Below, in pieces: positions 1 through 5,223 of a stretch of 11,157 nucleotides of DNA. The position numbers and the translations under genes were made by a program. This DNA comes from Candidatus Binatia bacterium. GTDB taxonomy: Bacteria > Desulfobacterota_B > Binatia > UBA9968 > JAJDTQ01. The stretch lies in the NCBI GenBank assembly GCA_022827045.1, contig JAJDTQ010000212.1, positions 1-11,157 of the forward strand, in the 5' to 3' direction. Position 1 is the stretch's first letter. The number at the start of each line of letters is the position of its first letter. Under the pieces are notes generated by a model. That model searched no databases. It was not told where the DNA came from and was given only the letters and a program-made list of their open reading frames with translations.

Positions 1-129
1 GCCTATGAGAAGCGGCGCATCGATCGCACCTTCGCCAACCTGAACCGGAAGGCCCGGACTCTCGGCTACCGGCTTGTCCAGGCCGCCGTCAACGAAGAAG
101 TACCCAACGGCGCACCGGCAGCGGCTTAG
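1..129 (+). CDS. C-terminal fragment of an unidentified protein, possibly a transposase
   Basis: An open frame enters from the left edge in frame 1 and ends at a TAG at 127-129, giving 42 visible residues. The peptide is rich in Arg and Lys (it begins AYEKRRIDRTFANLNRK) and ends in a low-complexity Ala/Pro tail. Codon use is GC-rich and coding-like, with many third-position G or C. I do not recognise the family. A basic C-terminus that stops exactly where a neighbouring gene is truncated is what the end of a transposase or other mobile gene would look like, but this is inference from position only. The stop directly abuts the opposing truncated reading frame at 130-312, leaving no room for a normal intergenic region. 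The start and most of the protein lie outside the window. Confidence 0.5.
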   Translation, partial: AYEKRRIDRTFANLNRKARTLGYRLVQAAVNEEVPNGAPAAA

Positions 130-312
130 TTACTCAAGAGGAACTCCCATGAATTCGGCGTTGTTGTAGATCATCACACCAACGGGTTGGTATTTGTTGA
201 GAGCAAACAGCTTGTTGCTCGCATATATCTTCCCGGTCCCCTGGAGGGTCATCGCGCTATCGGCAGCTAAGGCGATAGCCGTTTTGTTCAGGAGTGCGAT
301 TTCTGCGGTCAT
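130..312 (-). pseudogene. Truncated N-terminus of an Ntn-hydrolase-like conserved hypothetical protein
   Basis: The ATG at 312 is preceded by an AAGGTG-like ribosome site. It opens a 60-residue frame beginning MTAEIALLNKTAIALAADSA and ending NAEFMGVPLE, then TAA. From memory, this opening matches the N-terminus of a widespread uncharacterised family of several hundred residues. Its ALAADSAMT segment resembles the start of proteasome-beta-type (Ntn hydrolase) domains, and family members continue past the MGVPWE-like motif. Here the frame stops right after that motif, and the DNA beyond it (1-129) is an unrelated gene on the other strand. I therefore call it a gene broken by insertion or deletion near 130-140. 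The kept part holds only the first strands of the domain, so a working enzyme is very unlikely. The start and ribosome site are intact, so the fragment could still be translated. Confidence 0.6.
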
Positions 313-509
313 CTTGCACCTTGTTTACACAACCCGACGCTCCCAAGCAAACCCTCCCTTCCCGCTTCAGTAAACAGCCCCTTGGTGCATTGGCCACCCA
401 CAAAGCCAAAATCGCTCGTTGGCTGGTCCGCGGAAACCTTCTCGATAAAGCGGCGCCGCCAAGTCACGGGAAGCGCGACTACCTATCCTCGACAAACTGG
501 CCGACTCGT
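313..509. other. Intergenic stretch without a convincing gene
   Basis: This stretch separates the start of the truncated Ntn-like gene from the stop of the toxin gene. It is less GC-rich than the rest of the window. Both frames crossing it on the plus strand run antisense into the toxin gene and show no family resemblance over their length. It should contain the promoter of the truncated gene, but I could not fix a -35/-10 pair. A short plus-strand segment at 393-428 reads ATHKAKIARWLV, which recalls a transposase motif (see findings). Confidence 0.4.
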
Positions 510-896
510 TCACAGCACCTGTATTGGCCCCGTATACCGCCCTACCAACTCGTCTGTTGTGAGCAACGTAATCCCTTCGACTTGGGCCTGCGCGATGAGG
601 ATGCGGTCGAAAGGGTCCTTGTGTAGCGGCGGGAGCAGCGCCACGGCTACCGTATGGGCACCGGTCACGGCCAACTCGGTGTAGCCGTTCTCAAGCAAAC
701 CTCGCCGAAGCAGATGAGGATTCACGCGGAAATCCGGGCGCTCCATTCCACTCTTGATGGCGATTTCCCAGATGGACGCGGCGCTGAAGACCAGTCGTGT
801 CTCCGACTGTTCAAGCAGAGTACGCCCCTCATCGGGTAGCCGGTCAGAAACTCCAGCGGCCCAGAGCAGCACATGGGTGTCCAGCAGGAGATTCAC
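510..896 (-). CDS. vapC: PIN-domain ribonuclease toxin (VapC type)
   Basis: This 128-residue protein has the usual VapC length. PIN domains are Mg-dependent ribonucleases, and VapC toxins cleave tRNA or rRNA and arrest growth unless bound by their antitoxin. The acidic active-site residues expected of the fold are visible: D6 in LLDTHVLLW, E44 in SIWEIAIKSG, D94 and D97 in HKDPFDRIL, and D115 in LLTTDELV. The start is a GTG at 896-894, not ATG. Its first base begins a GTGA overlap with the antitoxin stop (TGA at 895-893), so the two genes share four bases and translation is probably coupled. No residue looks lost, so the toxin is probably active. The RNA target cannot be inferred. Confidence 0.93.
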   Translation of the reverse strand: MNLLLDTHVLLWAAGVSDRLPDEGRTLLEQSETRLVFSAASIWEIAIKSGMERPDFRVNPHLLRRGLLENGYTELAVTGAHTVAVALLPPLHKDPFDRILIAQAQVEGITLLTTDELVGRYTGPIQVL

Positions 897-1138
897 TCCT
901 TACCCTCAAACAGGGCCTCAATCTCGCCGGAACCCATGCGGTCAAAGTCTTCGGGTACCGAGATCTTGCCGTCGAGAAAACCGATTCGCCGCATCGCTCC
1001 CGCTTCCGGCGCGTCGACTGCCACCACCTTGACCACCGGTTTCCCGGCGCGTGCGATGATGAATGGTTCCCCATTGGCCGCAGCCTCAACGAGACGTGAA
1101 AGGTGCGTCTTGGCTTCGTGCATGTTGACGGTGCGCAT
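893..1138 (-). CDS. Phd/YefM-family antitoxin
   Basis: This 81-residue protein begins MRTVNMHEAKTHLSRLVEAA, the standard Phd/YefM N-terminal DNA-binding domain, followed by GEPFIIARAGKPVVKVV (residues 23-39). The remainder (about 49-81, acidic, with GFLDGKISVPEDFD) is the flexible part that in this family folds onto and neutralises the toxin. The ATG at 1138 follows a GAGGG ribosome site (1150-1146 on the minus strand) with suitable spacing. The gene is first in a two-gene operon and overlaps the PIN toxin by four bases. The pairing of a Phd-type antitoxin with a PIN toxin, rather than with Doc or RelE, is a common mixed combination. Antitoxins of this family usually repress their own promoter, and the direct repeat at 1158-1183 is the probable site. 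Confidence 0.93.
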   Translation of the reverse strand: MRTVNMHEAKTHLSRLVEAAANGEPFIIARAGKPVVKVVAVDAPEAGAMRRIGFLDGKISVPEDFDRMGSGEIEALFEGKE

Positions 1139-1157
1139 ACTTCGACCCTCGCCGTAG

Positions 1158-1183
1158 AACTTAGTCTATAAAACTTAGTCTAT
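1158..1183 (-). promoter_or_regulatory. Candidate antitoxin operator: 12-base direct repeat with 14-base period
   Basis: The 12-mer AACTTAGTCTAT occurs twice on the plus strand, at 1158-1169 and 1172-1183, separated by two bases. On the coding strand it reads ATAGACTAAGTT twice, about 20 to 45 bases upstream of the antitoxin ATG. The sequence is AT-rich within GC-rich surroundings and contains a TATAGA that could serve as a -10 element. The period is not a whole number of helical turns, so two bound dimers would sit at different faces. I infer that this is the autoregulatory site of the toxin-antitoxin operon. No binding site of this exact sequence is known to me. Confidence 0.6.
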
Positions 1184-1224
1184 TTGACCGAGTACCGCAA
1201 GTCTGGATAGGCGGACAATCGGGA

Positions 1225-2433
1225 TCACAGGTCCCGGTCCCGTAGGTCCGGCCGTTTCACCACCAATCCGGCCGTGATGCCGATGCACACAGCCGCGGTC
1301 ACCATCAGCGTCCACGGCGCACCGATCAGCGCGGCGATGGCGCCGGAGTGGGCCTCGCCGAGGGAGGGCGCGCCCACGCCCAGGATGCGCTGGAAGCTCG
1401 CGGCGCGGCCTCGCAGGTTGTCCGGGGTGCGGGCCTGGATCACGACCTGGCGCACCACGGCTTGCAGGGCGTCGAAGACTCCCACCAGGAACAGGATCGC
1501 CACCGACCCGAGAAACCACGTGGAGAACGCCAGCCCGAAGAGGCAGCCGGCGTAGGCCATGACGCTGAACGCGATGAACAGACCCTTGTAGGAGATGTTC
1601 CCCAGCCACATGATCGCGGCTACGCCGGGGAGCGAACCCAACGCCGGCGCGGCCAGCAGGATGCCCAGGCCCTCCGGCCCGAGGCCCATGGCCACCGCGA
1701 AGATCGGCAGCAGCGCACGGTAGCTGCCGAAGAAGACCGCCGCAAACTCGGTCACCAGAAGGACGACGATCAGCGAGTTGCGCCGGATGAAGTCGATCCC
1801 CTCGAGCAGGCTCTTTACCGGGGGCTGCTCCCGGTCCAGGGGCCCGGACTGGTAGCGCATGCACACCATGATCGGGACGGACACGATGTAGATCAGGCAC
1901 GCCACCCCGTAGGTCCATCCGGAGCCGGCGGCGCCGATCAGGACGCCGCCCACCGCGGGGCCGACGAGCTGCGACAGTTTGCGCACGGAGGCGACCTGGG
2001 CGAAGGCGTTGACCAGCAGTTCCCGCGGCACGAGCCCGGGGATCATGGCGGTCCGCGCGGGGCCGGCCGCGGTGGTCAGGGTCGAATTCACGAATGCTGC
2101 CAGGTAGATATGCCACACCTGGATCAGGCCGGTGAGGGCCAGTGTTCCCAGGGACAGGGTGATCACGGCATTCACGCCCTGGACCAGGATCACGAACCGC
2201 AGCCGGTCGATGCGGTCCGCCACCACGCCTCCGGCCAGTTGGAATACCACCGTGGCCAAGCCGCGGACGAGGCCGGTGAAACCGGTCAACAGGGGGGAGC
2301 CGGTGAGTTGGTAGACCAGCCAGAGCTCGATGGTGCGCTGGAGCTGGTAGCTGACCGAGGTTCCGAAAAGGGCGATGTAGAGCAGCCGGAAGTCACGGAC
2401 GGCCAGGGAGGACAGGCCGCCGTCCCGGTTCAT
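1225..2433 (-). CDS. Major facilitator superfamily transporter, EntS/MFS_3 type
   Basis: This is a 402-residue inner-membrane protein with about 12 predicted helices, the usual length for the MFS_3 (enterobactin exporter EntS-like) group. The frame opens with LAVRDFRLLYIALFGTSVS, typical of that group. A motif-A-like GGVVADRIDR follows between helices 2 and 3 (about residues 68-77), and a conserved PARTAMIPGLVPRELL-type segment lies near residue 130. Most such proteins are proton-driven exporters of small molecules, and the substrate here is unknown. I chose the ATG at 2433 because MNRDGGLSSL leads directly into the family start. An in-frame TTG at 2457 would add eight residues, and neither start has a strong ribosome site. 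The gene lies 36 bases downstream of the cupin gene on the same strand and is probably cotranscribed with it. Confidence 0.88.
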   Translation of the reverse strand: MNRDGGLSSLAVRDFRLLYIALFGTSVSYQLQRTIELWLVYQLTGSPLLTGFTGLVRGLATVVFQLAGGVVADRIDRLRFVILVQGVNAVITLSLGTLALTGLIQVWHIYLAAFVNSTLTTAAGPARTAMIPGLVPRELLVNAFAQVASVRKLSQLVGPAVGGVLIGAAGSGWTYGVACLIYIVSVPIMVCMRYQSGPLDREQPPVKSLLEGIDFIRRNSLIVVLLVTEFAAVFFGSYRALLPIFAVAMGLGPEGLGILLAAPALGSLPGVAAIMWLGNISYKGLFIAFSVMAYAGCLFGLAFSTWFLGSVAILFLVGVFDALQAVVRQVVIQARTPDNLRGRAASFQRILGVGAPSLGEAHSGAIAALIGAPWTLMVTAAVCIGITAGLVVKRPDLRDRDL

Positions 2434-2469
2434 GGAACGTCGGGGACGCCAACGCAACGGTTCGACAGC

Positions 2470-3492
2470 CTACCGGCCGTTGGCTTTGCCGTTCCCGCTA
2501 GCTGCATGGGGGCCGTAAAGGTCGGTCTCCATGAGCTCCGCGACGGCGGCGCCGGCGTCGGTGAGGCGCAGGGTGCAGCGCGACTCCAGCATCCAGGCGT
2601 AGTAGCCCTCGGGCACGTCCTCGGACGGGCCGTGGTGAATGACGCCCTTGGGCACGCAAGTCAGCATGCCCGGCTCGCTTACGCCGCCCCAGGCGCCCGG
2701 GCCCTCGAAGTAGTAGATCAGCTCGTCGTAGTCCACGTTGTTGTGGATGGGCGGGCGCCGCTTGTGACGCGCGCTCAGGTTGTAGAACAGCTCGTCCCGC
2801 CCGGGCGACGAAATGAACTGGACCGGAGGACCGTTCGGATCGGTGGGGACGTCCCTGAGGTTCAGCTTCCACACCGGGCTGGGGCCGTCCAGAAGGGCCT
2901 GGGTGGCCAACGGATTCGTCGGCTTGATGTAGCGGGTCACGCCGTCGAAGGACTTGAGCAGCAGCACCGTCTCCACGTCCTGGGCTTCGTCCTCGCCGAT
3001 CACCGCGCGCCGAAGCCCGGTGCCGAAGGTCGGCGACGGCTCGAAGTGAAGAGCGCCAGGGGTCTCGACGATGACCGACAGGCTCGGGCCCGTCCGTGGG
3101 CGGACGCGGTACGGGATGCCGCGCGGAATCACCACGAAGTCGCCCGACTCCCCGGTGAGCGTGCCGTAGGCCGTGCGGAACTCCAACTCCCCATCATGCA
3201 CGAAGTGCACCTCGTCGGCCTCCACGTTGGACAGCACGAAGGGCATGGAGTGGGCGCGCCCGGAGACGCTAAGCTGAACTCCGGTGCGGCCCGCGTGGAT
3301 CGGCACCGGCAACGCCTCCGCGTCCTCGCGGTCCGGCAGCTCCACGGCGCCCACGTTCAGCCGGTGCGGGACGTGCGGCCCCGTGACCGAAATGTAGTCG
3401 GGGCTGTGGTGCGTGCGCGAGACGTTCACTCCCGTCCCGGCGAAGCCTTCCCTTCCCCAATGCTCGCGGTATTCCGCGCCTTCCTTCGCCAT
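2470..3492 (-). CDS. Homogentisate 1,2-dioxygenase-like cupin protein
   Basis: This 340-residue protein has two cupin-like halves. The first, about residues 91-130, reads EADEVHFVHDGELEF and ends GDFVVIPRGIPYRV. The second, about 247-291, carries the likely metal site of the homogentisate dioxygenase family: H250 in IHNN, E257 in VDYDELIYYFEG, and H286 or H287 in GVIHHGPSE. True homogentisate dioxygenases use non-haem Fe(II) to open the ring of homogentisate to maleylacetoacetate. They are longer (about 430-440 residues), so a relative with another aromatic substrate is quite possible. The ATG at 3492 has a strong GGAGG seven bases upstream. Upstream codons in the same frame translate repeat-like DNA and are not coding. 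The gene is divergent from the molybdenum hydroxylase genes and is followed by a transporter, which supports a catabolic role. Confidence 0.82.
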   Translation of the reverse strand: MAKEGAEYREHWGREGFAGTGVNVSRTHHSPDYISVTGPHVPHRLNVGAVELPDREDAEALPVPIHAGRTGVQLSVSGRAHSMPFVLSNVEADEVHFVHDGELEFRTAYGTLTGESGDFVVIPRGIPYRVRPRTGPSLSVIVETPGALHFEPSPTFGTGLRRAVIGEDEAQDVETVLLLKSFDGVTRYIKPTNPLATQALLDGPSPVWKLNLRDVPTDPNGPPVQFISSPGRDELFYNLSARHKRRPPIHNNVDYDELIYYFEGPGAWGGVSEPGMLTCVPKGVIHHGPSEDVPEGYYAWMLESRCTLRLTDAGAAVAELMETDLYGPHAASGNGKANGR

Positions 3493-3784
3493 GGCCGTTC
3501 CTCCGGAAATGGATGTCAGCGATACCGCGCCGGCGACCGACGCGGGAAACCCGCCACGACAATAACACCGCGGCCGGGCAACTGGAACCCCGAGATATCC
3601 GCCTCCCCGGAGACCGGCAGTGGATACGGCACGTGGCGCTCCAAGCCCTGGACCCCGGGTCAAGCCCGGGGTGACGGAGGGGTGGGCCGAGCCCGTCTTG
3701 CCATCTGCCCCACTGCTGGGCTAAGAGAAGCGTCAGTAACACGGGCAAAGGGCATTTCAAGATCACAGCGGGGAGCAGGAATCC
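3493..3784. promoter_or_regulatory. Divergent promoter region between the cupin and molybdenum hydroxylase operons
   Basis: These 292 bases separate two divergent operons and must hold both promoters. The edges carry the two ribosome sites: GGAGG reading left for the cupin gene, and GGGAG (3771-3775) with AGGA (3777-3780) reading right for the FAD subunit. The middle holds a REP-like palindrome at 3652-3672. I could not pick out convincing -35/-10 pairs or a clear operator. No regulator gene is present in the window, so control must come from elsewhere or be constitutive. Confidence 0.5.
3652..3672. repeat. REP-like GC-rich palindromic repeat
   Basis: ACCCCGGG at 3652-3659 and CCCGGGGT at 3665-3672 form a perfect eight-base-pair stem around the loop TCAAG. 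The surrounding sequence, from about 3648 to 3678, translates on the minus strand as HPGLDPGS. That phrase is the well-known fingerprint of a dispersed palindromic repeat common in alphaproteobacterial and other high-GC genomes. It is expected in many copies per genome, but only this copy is in the window. There is no T run after the stem, so it is not a standard terminator. Confidence 0.75.
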
Positions 3785-4654
3785 ATGGACTACTTCGAAC
3801 CCAAGACCGTTGACGAGGCGCTTTCGCTGCTGGACCAACACGGTGAGCAGGCGGAGGTCATCGCCGGCGGCACTGACGTGATGGTGGACATCAAGTACCA
3901 GGACGAGCCGGGGTGCCTGGTGAACATCAAGCGCATTCCGGACCTGAACGCCATCCGCGAGAGCAACGGCGGCGTTCACATCGGTCCGCTAGCCACCATC
4001 CACGAGCTCGAGGAGAGCGACCTCGTGCGCGAGCGGCTGCCGCTCCTGTGGTCGGCGGCGCACCAGTTCGCCTCGCTGCAGATCCGCAACACCGCCACCA
4101 TCGGCGGCAACATCTGCCGGGCCTCCCCTTCCGGCGAGACCCTGGCGCCGCTGCTGGTGCTGGAGGCGGAGGCCGAAGTGACGTTCTCCGACGGCGCCCG
4201 CACCGAGCCCTTCAGCGCGTTCTTCAAGGGGCCGGGCGAGACCAGCCTCGGCTCCAAGGGCCTGCTCACGGGCATCAACGTGCCCTTCCCCGCCGACGGA
4301 AGCCACGCCGTGTACCTCAAGCACGCGGTGCGCGGCCCCATGGACATCGCCATGGTGGGAGTGGCGGTGATGGCCACCGCCAACGCGGACAAGACCGCGC
4401 TGGACGACGTCCGCATCGGCCTGGGAGCGGTAGCGCCCACGCCCATCCGCGCCCCGAAGACCGAGGCGCTGGTTTCGGGCAAGGCGCTGGACGCCGCCCT
4501 GGTAAAGGAAGCCGGAGCGAGCGCGGCTTCCGAGTCGAGCCCCATTACCGACCAGCGGAGCAGCGGCGAGTACCGCGGCTGGATCGTGGACGCGCTGACG
4601 CGCAGGGGACTGGAACAGTGCTGGAAAGCGTTAACCGGTAAGGAGGTGGCCTGA
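3785..4654 (+). CDS. Molybdenum hydroxylase FAD-binding (medium) subunit, CoxM/CutM type
   Basis: At 289 residues this has the usual length for the medium subunit of the xanthine dehydrogenase/CO dehydrogenase family. It passes electrons from the iron-sulfur clusters to FAD and on to an acceptor. Both FAD pyrophosphate-binding motifs are present: AGGTD at residues 27-31 and TIGGNI at 105-110, the latter preceded by LQIRNTA. The C-terminal domain, from about 165, matches the CO dehydrogenase flavoprotein C-terminal fold. It lacks the extra loop with an additional 4Fe-4S cluster that marks 4-hydroxybenzoyl-CoA reductase. The ATG at 3785 follows GGGAG nine bases upstream. Its TGA overlaps the ATG of the next gene by one base (TGATG), so the subunits are translationally coupled. 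It is the first gene of the plus-strand operon. Confidence 0.92.
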   Translation: MDYFEPKTVDEALSLLDQHGEQAEVIAGGTDVMVDIKYQDEPGCLVNIKRIPDLNAIRESNGGVHIGPLATIHELEESDLVRERLPLLWSAAHQFASLQIRNTATIGGNICRASPSGETLAPLLVLEAEAEVTFSDGARTEPFSAFFKGPGETSLGSKGLLTGINVPFPADGSHAVYLKHAVRGPMDIAMVGVAVMATANADKTALDDVRIGLGAVAPTPIRAPKTEALVSGKALDAALVKEAGASAASESSPITDQRSSGEYRGWIVDALTRRGLEQCWKALTGKEVA

Positions 4655-5121
4655 TGGGCCTCACGATTACACTGACGGTAAACGGCAACACCCACACGGC
4701 CGAGCTGGAGCCGTCCACCGCGCTGGTGGACTTCTTGCGCGACACGCTGGGCTACAAGGGCGTCAAGCTCTGCTGCAACACGGGCGAGTGCGGCGCCTGC
4801 ACCATCATCATGGACGGCAAGCCGGTGAACTCCTGCGTGGTGCTGGGAGCGGATGCGGCCGGGGCCGACGTGGTCACGGTGGAGGGCATCGCCGACGGCG
4901 AGGAGCTGCACCCGGTGCAGCAGGCCTTCATCGACACCGGCGCGGTGCAGTGCGGCTACTGCACGCCGGGCTTCATCGTCTCCCTCAAGGCGCTGCTGGA
5001 CCGCACCAAGAGCCCCACGGCCGAGGATGTCGAGGAGGCCATCTCCGGAAACATCTGCCGGTGCACCGGCTACACCAAGATCTTCGACGCGGTTGAGCTG
5101 GCCGCCAAGCGGATGGCGTAG
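4654..5121 (+). CDS. Molybdenum hydroxylase 2Fe-2S (small) subunit, CoxS/CutS type
   Basis: This 155-residue protein has the two-domain layout of the small subunit. The N-terminal plant-ferredoxin-like domain binds one 2Fe-2S cluster through C41, C46, C49 and C61 (LCCNTGECGACT, then VNSC). The C-terminal four-helix domain binds the second cluster through C100, C103, C135 and C137 (QCGYCTPGF and GNICRCTGY). Q99, directly before C100, is the residue that in relatives touches the molybdopterin cofactor. An extra C40 replaces the glycine usual before the first ligand. Electrons pass from the Mo site through both clusters to the FAD subunit. An ideal AGGAGG (4641-4646) lies seven bases before the ATG, inside the end of the preceding gene. 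No export signal is visible, so the enzyme should be cytoplasmic. Confidence 0.95.
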   Translation: MGLTITLTVNGNTHTAELEPSTALVDFLRDTLGYKGVKLCCNTGECGACTIIMDGKPVNSCVVLGADAAGADVVTVEGIADGEELHPVQQAFIDTGAVQCGYCTPGFIVSLKALLDRTKSPTAEDVEEAISGNICRCTGYTKIFDAVELAAKRMA

Positions 5122-5135
5122 GAGCCGAATCGGTA

Positions 5136-5156
5136 GGGGCGACCGGCGGTCGCCCC
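5136..5156. repeat. GC-rich hairpin between the small and large subunit genes
   Basis: GGGGCGACC at 5136-5144 and GGTCGCCCC at 5148-5156 form a perfect nine-base-pair stem with a three-base loop. It is flanked by GTA on the left and lies in the 102-base gap between the 2Fe-2S and molybdopterin subunit genes. The core GTAGGGGCGACC resembles dispersed intergenic repeats of high-GC genomes. It has no T run and stands inside an operon, so transcript processing, stability or partial attenuation is likelier than termination. Confidence 0.7.
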
Positions 5157-5223
5157 CCGGCGGGTTCCACCGCGACGTGGACCCCGGGCGAATGTCCTGA
5201 AAGGATGGAAGGAGTTAGGACCC

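Noticed and set aside
3493..3663. An upstream extension of the cupin gene by 57 codons
   Set aside because: The strong GGAGG seven bases before the ATG at 3492 fixes the start. The extension translates the repeat-rich promoter region.
3652..3672. A rho-independent terminator at the promoter-region palindrome
   Set aside because: There is no T run on either side, and the element lies between divergent genes where no transcript is expected to end. It fits a dispersed repeat instead.
1348..3813. An 821-codon open frame on the plus strand
   Set aside because: It runs antisense through the transporter and cupin genes. Its translation is low-complexity (G, H, Q, R, D, V) and resembles no family. 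It is a GC-rich shadow of the real minus-strand genes.
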